A DNA stretch of 64,000 bases from Rhizobium sp. Root1203 (GCF_001424945.1 NZ_LMCW01000068.1:108344-172343); one strand, 5' to 3'; counted from the first letter of the stretch, positions 44,858-53,785 are shown. Numbers and translations are program-made. Notes: a model not told the origin generated them from the sequence alone.

Positions 44858-45225
44858 TTCGTTCCTCCTGCTCGCCGTTGCGAGCGCCGAGTGGTTGCGA
44901 TGGGGGAAGTATAGGGCAGATGGGATAGGTCGATTAGACGGCACAATCGGCATGATGCTATGTCTGCACTTCATGAATGCGCAGCTGTTTTATGCATCCC
45001 ACGGATACGTCGCCTCCCTGCCTTGACGCAGAACGCCATCGCAAGCGATAGAACAGCGCCCGTCCGCATCCATGGCTGCATCGCAAGATCCACGGTTGCT
45101 GTGTATCCTCGTTGGGGACTGAACGGCACGGGTCGTGCAGTAGGATGATTATGTCGTAGACAGGCTCTAGTCGCAGCTTGGCAAATCCTAAAATCCGTTT
45201 TCAGTATCAATCAGGGTCGCACGCA
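44858..45225. other. Intergenic region upstream of the DMGDH-like gene
   Basis: 368 bp between divergent genes. It should hold promoters for the aldo/keto reductase (minus) and the dehydrogenase (plus). I see no clear hexamers, operator palindrome, riboswitch-like fold or credible small gene. A glycine or betaine-responsive element cannot be confirmed by eye. Confidence 0.3.
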
Positions 45226-47787
45226 ATGGCAATATTCCCTCAAAAGGCGAAGGTCGTAATTATCGGACTTGGCGGTATCGTGGGCGCATCGATCGCTCAT
45301 CATCTGATCGAGCGGGGTTGGGACGATATCGTCGGCATCGACAAATCGGGCATCCCCACCGATATTGGCTCGACGGCACACGCTTCCGACTTCTGCTATG
45401 CGACCAGCCATGACTTCCTGTCCTGCTGGACGACCCTGTATTCCATCGATTTCTATGACAAGATGGGCCACTACGCGCGCGTCGGCGGTATCGAGGTTGC
45501 CCGCGTCGGCGACGACGACCGCATGGAAGAGATCAAGCGCAAGGTCGCCTCCGGGAAGGCCTTCGGGACCCGAGCCCGCCTGATGGAACCCGGCGAGATC
45601 AAGGAGAAATTCCCCCTCATCGAGGAAAGCATGGTGCAGGGCGGCCTCTGGGATCCCGACGCCGGCCTGGTCATCCCGCGCTCGCAGACCGTTGCCGGCA
45701 AGCTGATCGACGCCGGCGAACAGAGCGGCAAGCTGAAGTCCTTTGCCAACACGCCCGCCCAGTCGCTGATCATCAAGGACGGCCGCATCAAGGGCGTGGT
45801 CACCCATCGCGGCACGATCGAGGCGGACTACGTGGTGGTCTGCGCCGGTCTCTGGGGTCGCTTGATCGCCGAGATGGCAGGCGAGGACCTGCCTGTGATG
45901 CCCGTCGACCACCCGCTCACCTTCTTCGGCCCCTACAACGAATTCGCCGGTACAGGCAAGGAGATCGGCTTTCCCTTGATGCGCGACCAGGGCAACTCCG
46001 CCTATATGCGCGACACCGGCGATCCGAAGACCGCCGAAGGCGGCCAGATCGAATGGGGTTACTACGAGGAAAAGAACCCTCGCCTCTGCCACCCGCGCGA
46101 TCTCCTCGAAAAACACGAAGCCCGCCTGTCTCCGTCTCAGCGCGACCTGGACATGGAGCAGATCCTCGAGCCGCTGGAGCGCGCCATGGAGCTGACGCCG
46201 ATCCTCGGCGAACTCGGCTATAACGAAAGCCACTCCTTCAACGGCCTGCTGCAGGTGACGACGGACGGTGGCCCGTCCATGGGCGAAAGCCAGAAGGTCC
46301 GCGGTCTCTGGTATGCCGTCGCCATCTGGGTGAAGGACGGCCCGGGCATGGGCAAGCTGATCGCCGACTGGATGACCGACGGCCGCACGCCGATCGATCA
46401 CAACAAGATCGACTATTCCCGCTTCTACCCTCACATGCTCGAAGAGAGCTTCATCGAGGGCCGCTGCACCGAGGCCGCACAGAAAATCTACAATCCGGCG
46501 GTGCATCCGCGAGAACCCTATGCAACGGGACGCAACGTGCGCCGCTCGCCGTTCTACGAGCGCGAGAAGGAACTCGGCGGCTACTTCATGGAACTCGGCG
46601 GCTGGGAACGTGCGCACGGCTACGCCGCCAACGAACATCTGCTTGAGAAATACGCCGACCGCGTGCCGGTTCGCGAGAACGAATGGGACAGCCGCCATTT
46701 CTGGCGCGTCTCCAATGCCGAACACCTCGCCATGAGCGAGGACTGCGGCATCGTCAACCTCTCGCATTTCGCCATGTACGACATCGAGGGTCCCGACCAT
46801 GTTGAACTGCTGGAATGGCTCTGCGCAGCCAAGGTCGGCGGCGACGCGAACATCGGCAAGGGCATCTACACCCACTTCCTCGACGAGGAGGGTATGGTGC
46901 GCGCCGACTTCACCGTCATCCGCATGGCCGACCGTTGCCGGCTGATCGATGGTGCCGACGCCGGCCCGCGCGACTTCAGCTACATGAAGCGCGTTGCGCA
47001 GGACAAAGGATTTGACGTCACCATTACCGACGTGACCGAGAAGTACGTCACGATCGGCATCTGGGGTCCCAACGCACGCACCACCCTGCAGAGGGTCGTC
47101 GAAAATGCCGATGGTCTGTCGCCCGAAAACTTCCCCTTCGCGGCGATCAAGCAGATCCGCATCGCCGGCAAGACCGTCACCGCCTTCCGCATCTCCTATG
47201 TCGGCGAACAGGGATGGGAACTGCACATGGCCTATGGCGACGCGCTGGCGGTCTGGGACGCACTGCGTGCCACCGGCGTGATGGCGTTCGGCGTCGAAAC
47301 CTACGCCAATAGCCGCCGCATGGAGAAAAGCCTTCGCCTGCAGAACGCCGACCTGCTGACGGAATACAATCTGCTTGAGGCCGATCTCGCGCGCCCGAAG
47401 GTCAAGGAGGCCGACTTCTGCGGCAAGGCCAGGCACTTGGAATACCGCGCCCGAGAGCACCAGCCTGCAATGCTCTGCACGCTTGTCATGACAGACAATA
47501 TCGACTCGAAGGGTGTGGCCCGCTATCCCGTCGGCATTCTGCCCGTCATGGATCCGGAAACCGGCGACACCCTCGTCGACGAACTCGGCCGCCGCTCGTT
47601 CACCAGCTCGATCGCCTTCGGTCCGACGATCGGCAAGAATATCGCCCTCGCCTACCTGCCCTGGTCACACGCCCAAGAGGGTCGAAAACTTAAGGTTGAA
47701 TATTTCGGGGAGACCTATCCCGTCGAGGTGGTCAGCGTCGGCTACAAGCCGCTTTACGACCCCGAGAACCTCAAGCCCCGGACCTGA
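45226..47787 (+). CDS. Dimethylglycine/sarcosine dehydrogenase-like FAD enzyme with GcvT domain
   Basis: An 853-residue two-part protein. Residues 1 to about 440 form a DAO-type FAD domain (KVVIIGLGGIVGASIAHHLIERG; GSTAHASDF, with the His typical of flavin attachment in this family; VICAGLWG-like VVCAGLWGRLI). The rest is a GcvT-like tetrahydrofolate domain (NLSHFAMYDIEGPDHVELL; SYVGEQGWELHMAYGDALAVWDAL) with its C-terminal barrel. Such enzymes oxidatively remove an N-methyl group and pass the one-carbon unit to folate. The exact substrate is not certain. ATG 45226 is preferred to TTG 45178, which lacks a better site. Confidence 0.88.
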   Translation: MAIFPQKAKVVIIGLGGIVGASIAHHLIERGWDDIVGIDKSGIPTDIGSTAHASDFCYATSHDFLSCWTTLYSIDFYDKMGHYARVGGIEVARVGDDDRMEEIKRKVASGKAFGTRARLMEPGEIKEKFPLIEESMVQGGLWDPDAGLVIPRSQTVAGKLIDAGEQSGKLKSFANTPAQSLIIKDGRIKGVVTHRGTIEADYVVVCAGLWGRLIAEMAGEDLPVMPVDHPLTFFGPYNEFAGTGKEIGFPLMRDQGNSAYMRDTGDPKTAEGGQIEWGYYEEKNPRLCHPRDLLEKHEARLSPSQRDLDMEQILEPLERAMELTPILGELGYNESHSFNGLLQVTTDGGPSMGESQKVRGLWYAVAIWVKDGPGMGKLIADWMTDGRTPIDHNKIDYSRFYPHMLEESFIEGRCTEAAQKIYNPAVHPREPYATGRNVRRSPFYEREKELGGYFMELGGWERAHGYAANEHLLEKYADRVPVRENEWDSRHFWRVSNAEHLAMSEDCGIVNLSHFAMYDIEGPDHVELLEWLCAAKVGGDANIGKGIYTHFLDEEGMVRADFTVIRMADRCRLIDGADAGPRDFSYMKRVAQDKGFDVTITDVTEKYVTIGIWGPNARTTLQRVVENADGLSPENFPFAAIKQIRIAGKTVTAFRISYVGEQGWELHMAYGDALAVWDALRATGVMAFGVETYANSRRMEKSLRLQNADLLTEYNLLEADLARPKVKEADFCGKARHLEYRAREHQPAMLCTLVMTDNIDSKGVARYPVGILPVMDPETGDTLVDELGRRSFTSSIAFGPTIGKNIALAYLPWSHAQEGRKLKVEYFGETYPVEVVSVGYKPLYDPENLKPRT

Positions 47788-47829
47788 TCTTTTCTCGCCG
47801 GCCGCCAGGGGTTGGAAGAAGCACTCTAT

Positions 47830-47862
47830 CGAATGCCCGCTTCGACGCCAAGCGGGCATTCG
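47830..47862. terminator. Strong hairpin after the DMGDH-like gene
   Basis: CGAATGCCCGCTT (47830-47842) and AAGCGGGCATTCG (47850-47862) form a perfect 13 bp stem with a 7-base loop. It lies between the convergent dehydrogenase and ion-channel genes. There is no T-run, so it may be a rho-assisted or mRNA-stabilising stem. Confidence 0.55.
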
Positions 47863-47942
47863 TGCGCTTCGGACCGGCACAGCCGCAAATCGAATTGCAG
47901 CGACCGTCTGATCGGCAATCAGGAAGCAAGCCTTGGTGCTTC

Positions 47943-48353
47943 CTATTTCGCGCTGTTGCGATCGGCTGCGTTCAGGGCCTTGACGGTGACCGCCGCAATG
48001 AGGCCCGTCATCACGATCCCCGCAAAACCGATGACCAATGCCAGCACCCGAGCCGAGAAGTGTGTGGGCGTAAAGTCGCCGTACCCGATGGTAAGCCCCG
48101 TCACGAAGGTGAAGTAGAGAGCTTCGCCGAGGCCCCAATCCTCTATGCGCCAAATCGCGAGCCCACATCCAACCATCACCGTAATGATCCCGGACATGAT
48201 CGGCCAAACCACGCCAAGCTGCTCGACGAGGGCGACGAAGAACTGGCGCCTCATTTGCTTCGCGCGTTGCTCGTTGCCTGGTTCTGCCGTCACGACCTTC
48301 GACCTTTCCGTTCGTCTTGGAGGAGCCGAGGCCGTGAGGGTGCTTTGCGGCAC
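47943..48353 (-). CDS. Two-TM potassium-type ion channel
   Basis: A 136-residue protein with a basic N-terminus, a first membrane helix (WPIMSGIITVMVGCGLAIW), a pore helix, the selectivity filter TIGYGD in FVTGLTIGYGDFTP, and a second helix (VLALVIGFAGIVMTGLIAAVTV). This is the minimal pore module of K+ channels without an RCK domain. It could set membrane potential or K+ leak under stress. It starts with GTG 48353; the first 20 residues are not conserved-looking, so a start further in is possible. Confidence 0.87.
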   Translation of the reverse strand: MPQSTLTASAPPRRTERSKVVTAEPGNEQRAKQMRRQFFVALVEQLGVVWPIMSGIITVMVGCGLAIWRIEDWGLGEALYFTFVTGLTIGYGDFTPTHFSARVLALVIGFAGIVMTGLIAAVTVKALNAADRNSAK

Positions 48354-48465
48354 CCCTCACCGCCTTTCCGCCTAGGCGCTTTCGACCGCCGGCAGGCACG
48401 GTTCTCCATATCCGCATCGTCGCAGGACGTGGCAGATATCGTTTTCACAATGCTTTTCACTGGCC

Positions 48466-48678
48466 CTAGCAGTTATACACTCCGGCTGCGCAACGCCGCG
48501 ACGAACGCCGCGCCACGCCGGCTACGCTGACCGGGGTCAGAGGGCGTCCGACTCTAGCCTCCGCAGTCGAGACGAAACTATGAACGCCGGGGATGGCAAG
48601 TTCCTCGGCCGCATCGAGCCCGACAAATCCCATGCCGGCGGCAATCAAGAGAATTCCCAGCTTCCTGAAGACCGTCAT
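48466..48678 (-). CDS. Small exported protein coupled to the DUF2092 gene
   Basis: A 70-residue protein with a signal-like N-terminus (MTVFRKLGILLIAAGMGFVGLDAAEEL) and a basic tail rich in Arg with two Cys (RRCAAGVYNC). Its ATG overlaps the TGA of the upstream DUF2092 gene (ATGA, 48675-48678), so it is almost certainly cotranslated. I do not know the family. Its coupling suggests it works in the periplasm with the DUF2092 protein. Confidence 0.7.
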   Translation of the reverse strand: MTVFRKLGILLIAAGMGFVGLDAAEELAIPGVHSFVSTAEARVGRPLTPVSVAGVARRSSRRCAAGVYNC

Positions 48679-49481
48679 TTTCCACCTCCTACGGCAAAGT
48701 GTGCCGGTAGTTCATCGATATCCTTAAGGTCCTTGATGTCTGCCTTCTTGGCGCCGGTTGTGTTGTTGAAGACGAAATCGCCAGCGGCAACGTCGGTGCC
48801 CGTTTTCCAATCCCTGATCTCGATGCTGTATTGTGGGGCCTGGTCAACCTTCTTGGCGGTGACCACATATCGGCAGGGATAGGGGTGCTCGCCCTGGGCG
48901 ATCCATATCTGCCAATCGACGTCCTTGTTGCGGAATGCGAGATGATCGCATTCGACACCGCCGATCACACCGCTGCCGAGATCCTTGACGTCGACCACGT
49001 CGGCCATCAATTCATCATAGACATTGGGAAGAAGAAGGTCCGCCCCTGGAACCGGCTTGTGAAGCTTTTCCCGCAGTTCATCGACCAGATGTTCGACGGT
49101 ACCGGGCACCTCGATCGGCGTGTAGAGATTGAGGTTCTTGCCCAGCAGGGTGAGTGTCTTTCCGTCGAAAACCATTTCGACATCGGCAAACCCGCCGGTC
49201 CGCTGGACGCGGATCTTGTCCGGCCGGCCGATTTCAATTTTGCCGGAGCTGGCAAGCAGCAGCTTCTGGTGCCCCTTTGTGACGACCTCAAGATTGGTGT
49301 CGTAGGCGAATGAAATGTTCTTCTGCGCGCCCATGTAATCCGACATCGCCTTGAGCAGTCCCTTGGCGTCCGCATCGCCGGCGCTTGCGGCCGAGGGTAT
49401 GCCCGCCACAAGCATCAGCGACAGTCCCAATGACAGCGCGGCCGCATGCGACCCGCTGACTTTTCGCGTTATTTTCCTCAT
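48675..49481 (-). CDS. DUF2092-type periplasmic protein (LolA-like fold suspected)
   Basis: A 268-residue exported protein. After a signal peptide (SLGLSLMLVAGIPSAASAGD) comes a run of beta-strands with the pattern KGHQKLLLASSGKIEIGRPDKIRVQRTGGFADVEMVFDGKTLTLLGKNLNLY, which is like the DUF2092 family and recalls LolA/LolB-like lipid-binding barrels. A later section has VECDHLAFRNKDVDWQIWI. Function unknown. AAGGAGG stands nine bases before ATG 49481; a longer upstream frame lacks this. Confidence 0.82.
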   Translation of the reverse strand: MRKITRKVSGSHAAALSLGLSLMLVAGIPSAASAGDADAKGLLKAMSDYMGAQKNISFAYDTNLEVVTKGHQKLLLASSGKIEIGRPDKIRVQRTGGFADVEMVFDGKTLTLLGKNLNLYTPIEVPGTVEHLVDELREKLHKPVPGADLLLPNVYDELMADVVDVKDLGSGVIGGVECDHLAFRNKDVDWQIWIAQGEHPYPCRYVVTAKKVDQAPQYSIEIRDWKTGTDVAAGDFVFNNTTGAKKADIKDLKDIDELPAHFAVGGGK

Positions 49482-50014
49482 GGAAGTAGGCCTCCTTCTG
49501 GTTGCCTTGAGCGACGGTGCGGCGCTCGACGAGGTTGCTACAAATCGAACCCGAAAACCATGTGCGGCAGGCCACCGGCCTTGAAGGCCGCAATAGGACA
49601 ACAGCCGCAGCCTGAGACAGCCTGAACAAAGCTCCTCAGCAATGGGATAGGTAATCGTATCGCCGAGCGCCGAAATTGGCTGTCGGCGCGATCGTCGATC
49701 CGCCTAGGGCGACCGTTCGCATTCGGTCCTGAAAAACTGGCCAAGTCGGCTAGCTCTTTGCATCGGATTGCACGACATAATTACCTCCGCCGAAAAATCA
49801 TCGCCTGAAAAGTAAGCCTGCCTGCCGAAACTCTGCGTTGACCATATACCAGCAATTGATACTCGTTATATTAGTAAAAAGCCATGTATTTTTGACCGTT
49901 AAAATCCAACGATGTGGCCCGATTAAGACCTCGCCCCGGCACGACGCCCCTTTTGCCCCAACGACCAGCTTCGATTGAAGCACGGCCCGATGGGCCAACC
50001 GAGGCCATGTCGCT
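49482..50014. other. Intergenic region upstream of the DUF2092 operon
   Basis: 533 bp between the end of the HlyD-like gene and the DUF2092 gene, both on the minus strand. It is AT-rich around 49850-49910 (GATACTCGTTATATTAG). The only open frame, 49798-49998 minus, has no ribosome-binding site or protein-like make-up. It likely carries the DUF2092 promoter; no known box was recognised. Confidence 0.35.
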
Positions 50015-51241
50015 TCAATGCCCCGACAGCACCAGGGTCTGTACCGGCAGCAGCATCGCCTGCATGCGCAGGATCATCGCATGCACGAGTCCGACGGTGT
50101 CCACGACGTGCAGGAACAGCCACCGCCCGGTGCCGATATTCTTGTCTGCCAAGGCGTCGTGATTGTTCGTATAGGCATTGGCGATACAGCTGCTGCCCGG
50201 CGGGATGCCGTCCAGGCCACCCTCGTACAGCGGCTGCAGGAAGACCGTCAGCGTGCCCGGCTGGGCCATCTGCTGAACATCGATCAGCTGGTCGGTCGGA
50301 CGCAGTTGTCCAGCCGCGATCACATCCTGTACCTCGGTGACGACCAGCGGAATGATGGTGAACGGTTTGCCGATGCAGGTGGCCTCGGCGATCATTCCGC
50401 GCTTCATCACCTGTGCCTCGATCTGGCCGAAGCCTGCAATGAGCGTGCCTCGCCCCGCCTGTGTCGGCACCAGAATACCGGCGGGCCGCAGCATCGTGTT
50501 GACGACGTCGCCCGTCCGCAGGGTAAACTGCTGGACGGTGCCGGCAATGCCGGCGCGCACGAGGGTCTTGTCCAATTCCACCTGTGCCTGGGCAAGCGCT
50601 GCTTCGGCACTGGCTTTCTGCGCCGGCAGCAGCACCCTGATCTTGGCTTCGAGCGTCTCTTTCTTGGCCACCGCAGCCCCCAGCGAACCCTTGCGGCTTT
50701 CGATGGTGTTGGCCAGGCGATCGACTTCACGACGGGCAACAGCATCTTTTGTCAGGAGCTGGGCCTTCATCTCGTATTCGTCCTGAGCCACCTGAAGGGC
50801 GCCCTGCGCCTCCTGGATCTGCCCGTCTGAGGTCGCCAGCTCGGTCTCGGTCACCTTGGCTTCGGCCTCGAGCTCTGCGATCTGCCGCCGTGCCGTCTCC
50901 ACCGCCGCCTTCTGCTGCGAGTCATCCAGCCGGAAAAGTGGTGCGCCGGCGGCAACCTTGTCGTTGAGGCCGACATAGACTTCGTCGACGCGGCCAACCG
51001 TTTCCGGCAGGATCGTCACGGTGCGGAACAGGGCCGTCACGCTTTTGGTCGAGGGATGGAAGTAGAAGATCATCGTGATCAGGGAAATGGTCAGCATCAG
51101 GCAGGCCGATATGCCCCAGCGTAGTTCGTACCACATCGTATAGAGCGTGATTTCCCGGCCGATCCGCTTGCCCTGGACATAGCGGCGGTAAAGATAGTCC
51201 GGGAAGATGGTCAGAAGCGAGCAAAGCATCAACTCGAACAT
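50015..51241 (-). CDS. HlyD-family membrane fusion protein (YibH/AaeA-like)
   Basis: A 408-residue protein with two N-terminal hydrophobic segments (the second, ISACLMLTISLITMIFYF, anchors it), a lipoyl half (VGRVDEVYVGLNDKVAAGAPLF), a long alpha-hairpin (about 105-235, coiled coil) and the second lipoyl half and beta-barrel. It would bridge inner and outer membranes, but no ABC, MFS or RND pump is adjacent; the upstream small membrane protein is its only operon partner (2 bp gap). Such HlyD/small-protein pairs are seen as stand-alone modules. AAGGAA precedes the ATG. Confidence 0.9.
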   Translation of the reverse strand: MFELMLCSLLTIFPDYLYRRYVQGKRIGREITLYTMWYELRWGISACLMLTISLITMIFYFHPSTKSVTALFRTVTILPETVGRVDEVYVGLNDKVAAGAPLFRLDDSQQKAAVETARRQIAELEAEAKVTETELATSDGQIQEAQGALQVAQDEYEMKAQLLTKDAVARREVDRLANTIESRKGSLGAAVAKKETLEAKIRVLLPAQKASAEAALAQAQVELDKTLVRAGIAGTVQQFTLRTGDVVNTMLRPAGILVPTQAGRGTLIAGFGQIEAQVMKRGMIAEATCIGKPFTIIPLVVTEVQDVIAAGQLRPTDQLIDVQQMAQPGTLTVFLQPLYEGGLDGIPPGSSCIANAYTNNHDALADKNIGTGRWLFLHVVDTVGLVHAMILRMQAMLLPVQTLVLSGH

Positions 51242-51243
51242 GG

Positions 51244-51726
51244 TCAGATTCCTTCACCCGGAGTGGCATCCGGAGTAGCGCCCGGAACGGCACCGTGAGC
51301 GGCACTTTGCGCGGCCCCCTTCGCGCTTTCTTCGGCCGGCGCCTCCTCGGTCACCAGGGCCGGGTCGCCGCTCGTTTCAGGGTCGCGGCCGGACAGCTTC
51401 CCGAGCGATTGTGCAATCGAGTAGAGCGGCGTCGAAAAGTCGGGAATATGCACGAAGGCAAGCAGCAGGCCGGCGATCCAGAACAGATGATTGTGGGTGA
51501 ACAGCGAGATCAGCGCCAGCACCGCCACCACCTCCATCTGCACCTTGCTGGTGCGATGCGCCATGCGCTCCGGAACCGCATGAAGCTGAAAATAGAGGTT
51601 GCCGATGATCAGGACCATCAAGATCAGGAAGATGACAACGCCGACGAAGAGGTAGTCGGTCTGCCCGGGTTCCGTGACAAAGCCTGGCAGGTGTTCGATA
51701 GCTGCCGGGTGGAGCGCTTGCGCCAT
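51244..51726 (-). CDS. Small inner-membrane protein paired with the HlyD-like gene
   Basis: A 160-residue protein with two or three membrane segments (YLFVGVVIFLILMVLIIGNLYF; VVAVLALISLF; LFWIAGLLLAFVHI) and a low-complexity Ala/Gly/Pro-rich tail with short repeats (GAVPGATPDATPGEG). AAAGGAG precedes the ATG. It is first in a two-gene operon with the HlyD-like protein. I recall no function; it may be the inner-membrane partner of the fusion protein. Confidence 0.82.
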   Translation of the reverse strand: MAQALHPAAIEHLPGFVTEPGQTDYLFVGVVIFLILMVLIIGNLYFQLHAVPERMAHRTSKVQMEVVAVLALISLFTHNHLFWIAGLLLAFVHIPDFSTPLYSIAQSLGKLSGRDPETSGDPALVTEEAPAEESAKGAAQSAAHGAVPGATPDATPGEGI

Positions 51727-52083
51727 CGGGATTTCTCCTTTGTAACCTGGTGATGATCACACAACTCTTATGGTGGCTACCTGCCGCTCACTTTTTTACT
51801 CTCTTGGATTTTGCCTACGACACCCTACGCGCCAATGATGCGTTTTGCTCGTAGCATCCTGTAAGCTACGGAGAGTTTTGGCGGGCTTTTTCTGCAGGCT
51901 GGGCATTTCCATCTGGCGCCGGAGAAAAGTCAGGCATCCGCAACCATCGCAGGACAGCGGCTGCCTGATATCGCCACGCAGAATTACGCTGCCAAAAATT
52001 TCTTGAAACGACCCGCGGAGCGATCCGCCCTGTTATCCATTGCGTATCGGTATCCATCAGGAGAATAGACTGCGAATAACGAC
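51727..52083. other. Intergenic region with GTAGC palindrome
   Basis: 357 bp upstream of the minus-strand membrane-protein/HlyD operon. It contains the perfect inverted repeat CGTAGC (51850-51855) N9 GCTACG (51865-51870), about 125 bp upstream of the start codon, overlapping the recurring motif GTAGCATCCTGTA. No coding potential seen. Confidence 0.45.
51851..51863. promoter_or_regulatory. Recurring GTAGCRTCMYGTA motif, copy 1
   Basis: GTAGCATCCTGTA at 51851-51863, inside the palindrome CGTAGC-N9-GCTACG. Related copies lie at 53443-53455 and 53699-53711. Located upstream of the minus-strand membrane-protein/HlyD operon. Confidence 0.4.
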
Positions 52084-52368
52084 ATGCACTCATCGAGCGC
52101 CGAGGGTGGACGAAAGAAGCTGATGTTGAAGTTGCCTGCCCTGCGCACGCATCTCCGGAATCTGGTCGGCGACTCGACCGCCGAATTATTCGAATCGTAT
52201 GATCTCGCGACCACCGCGCTGGACGTATTTCGGACAGAGACGCCTGCAAACGCCAAGATTATTGGCGAGTATGAAGAAATGTGCAGCGCACTCGAACGCG
52301 AGCTCTCCGGGTACTGCTGTGATGGCGGCATCCCGCAACGCGATAGCTCGTCGCGGAGAGGTTCATGA
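52084..52368 (+). CDS. Putative small protein, unknown
   Basis: A 94-residue frame. The middle (LRNLVGDSTAELFESYDLATTALDVFRTE, then NAKIIGEYEEMCSALEREL) reads like a helical soluble protein and has GC-rich third codon positions, which favours a real gene. There is no good ribosome-binding site before ATG 52084, and an in-frame ATG at 52123 is an alternative. The C-terminal end is Ser/Arg-rich and less convincing. It is the only plus-strand gene among minus-strand neighbours, so confidence is modest. Confidence 0.45.
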   Translation: MHSSSAEGGRKKLMLKLPALRTHLRNLVGDSTAELFESYDLATTALDVFRTETPANAKIIGEYEEMCSALERELSGYCCDGGIPQRDSSSRRGS

Positions 52369-52419
52369 CAGACCGGGATGGTGGGACATCATGAGCCCGC
52401 TTTATGCCGTTCTCGCCCG

Positions 52420-53295
52420 CTACTTGGCGACCGCCCCTCTGTCGACAGCACCGGATGCTGCAAATCTGTTCGTGACATCGGGAACGACGCGACGCGTGCT
52501 GAAATCCTCGACGTAGTCGTTCGGCCGTTTCTGGCGCTTTCCTAGATCGGGGGCCTCGAACTTGACCCGCTCGTAAGGGATCGACTTCAGAATGTGCGAG
52601 ATGCAATTGATGCGCGCTCTTTCCTTGTCGTCCGACGGAACGATCCACCACGGGGCATGTTCGCTGTCGGTCATGCGAAGCATCTCGTCATAGGCGCGCG
52701 TGTAGTCCCACCACCGACGATAGGATTCCACATCCATCGGGCTCAGCTTCCATTGCCGGAGCGGATCTTCAATCCGCCGCTTGAACCGACGTTCCTGCTC
52801 CTCTTCGCTGACCGTCAGGAAATATTTCAACAGCAATACGCCGCTTTCCACGATCGCCGCCTCAAAGCGCGGGGCGAGTTCCAGAAACCGTTGCGCCTTC
52901 TCCTCAGCGCAGAAGCCCATGACCCGATCCACACCGGGCCGATTGTACCAGCTGCGATCGAAAATAACGATTTCCCCGGCCGCCGGGAGATATGCGATGT
53001 ACCGCTGCATGTAGATTTGAGATTTCTCCCGGTCGGTCGGTGCCGGCAGCGCAACGACCCGGAACACGCGCGGACTGACCTTTTCAAGAATGCGTTTTAT
53101 CATTCCGCCCTTGCCCGCGGCATCGCGACCTTCGAAGATGATCACCACTCTCAAGCCCGATTTCTTGACCCATGCCTGCAGATGGGCAAGCTCAACCTGC
53201 AGCTTCTTCATCTGCTTGTCGTAGTTCCAGGATTTGTCCTTGGTTTTCACCTCTTTTACCGACATTTCATGGTCGGGATGATGCGTCTTGCTCAT
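52420..53295 (-). CDS. ppk2: Polyphosphate kinase 2
   Basis: A 291-residue PPK2-family kinase, which uses polyphosphate to phosphorylate nucleoside diphosphates (or the reverse). Walker A is EGRDAAGKGGMIKRI, the lid/Walker B region IVIFDRSWYNRPGVDRVMGF, and later motifs YFLTVSEEEQERRFKRR and DPLRQWKLSPMD are diagnostic. Length and one-domain plan fit class I PPK2. GGAGG precedes ATG 53295. Its place in this accessory region fits a stress role (energy reserve, low oxygen or acid). The recurring GTAGC motif lies 148 bp upstream. Confidence 0.95.
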   Translation of the reverse strand: MSKTHHPDHEMSVKEVKTKDKSWNYDKQMKKLQVELAHLQAWVKKSGLRVVIIFEGRDAAGKGGMIKRILEKVSPRVFRVVALPAPTDREKSQIYMQRYIAYLPAAGEIVIFDRSWYNRPGVDRVMGFCAEEKAQRFLELAPRFEAAIVESGVLLLKYFLTVSEEEQERRFKRRIEDPLRQWKLSPMDVESYRRWWDYTRAYDEMLRMTDSEHAPWWIVPSDDKERARINCISHILKSIPYERVKFEAPDLGKRQKRPNDYVEDFSTRRVVPDVTNRFAASGAVDRGAVAK

Positions 53296-53442
53296 GCTTC
53301 CCTCCGTTGATATTGAGATGTCGGGGCCCGCGTACGAGCCGTAGGCCGCATGCTTCTCGCCGAGCCATCGCTGTGCGTCAGCGCCTGGTGCCGGTGACGG
53401 TCAATTTCTTCACATACTAGCTTGGATGACGCTAAGTGGCCC

Positions 53443-53465
53443 GTAGCATCACGTAGTATCTATGG
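53443..53465. promoter_or_regulatory. Recurring motif, copy 2, upstream of ppk2
   Basis: GTAGCATCACGTAGTATC and following bases (53443-53465). It agrees with copy 3 at 53699-53721 at 17 of the first 21 positions. It is 148 bp upstream of the ppk2 start codon. Confidence 0.45.
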
Positions 53466-53698
53466 TAGCTCCGAGATTTTGACGGCCGTTGGCAGCGCCA
53501 ACTGCAATTTTCGCCGCGCGTTCTAACGGTTGTTAGCCATAGGGATTTCTGGAGATCAGCCCGGGTCGAGTTGGACGTGACAGCGGTACCGTGATCCGCT
53601 TCGATAGCGCGCCCGGGAGTGGTTCTGGTCGCTGGAAGACCGGCACCGTCGAATAGTCCTCATGCCAAAGAACGGCCCGCGGGGTCGCGCATCTGCCT

Positions 53699-53721
53699 GT
53701 AGCGTCACGTATTATACATCC
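53699..53721. promoter_or_regulatory. Recurring motif, copy 3, upstream of a small gene
   Basis: GTAGCGTCACGTATTATACA and following bases (53699-53721), 65 bp before the start codon at 53786. The embedded TATTATAC may double as a -10 element, so this could be a promoter of a defined sigma/activator class rather than an operator. Confidence 0.45.
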
Positions 53722-53785
53722 CTAAACAGGCCAAGTGAAATACGATGATCCATCTCTTGCCGTTGAACGCTTTTGCAGGTGCGCG

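Larger units (their letters stand above)
53296..53785. other. Intergenic region between ppk2 and a small gene
   Basis: 490 bp between divergent genes. It contains two near-identical 23 bp elements, 53443-53465 and 53699-53721, both beginning GTAGC, with the second just upstream of the small gene at 53786. No coding potential was seen. The ppk2 promoter lies at the left end. Confidence 0.45.

Noticed and set aside
45211..47460. 749-residue minus-strand frame opposite the DMGDH-like gene
   Set aside because: Composition is that of an antisense shadow and the plus strand carries full FAD and GcvT motifs.
49798..49998. 66-residue minus-strand frame after the HlyD-like gene
   Set aside because: AT-rich start, no ribosome-binding site, and the residues show no hydrophobic or helical pattern typical of small real genes.
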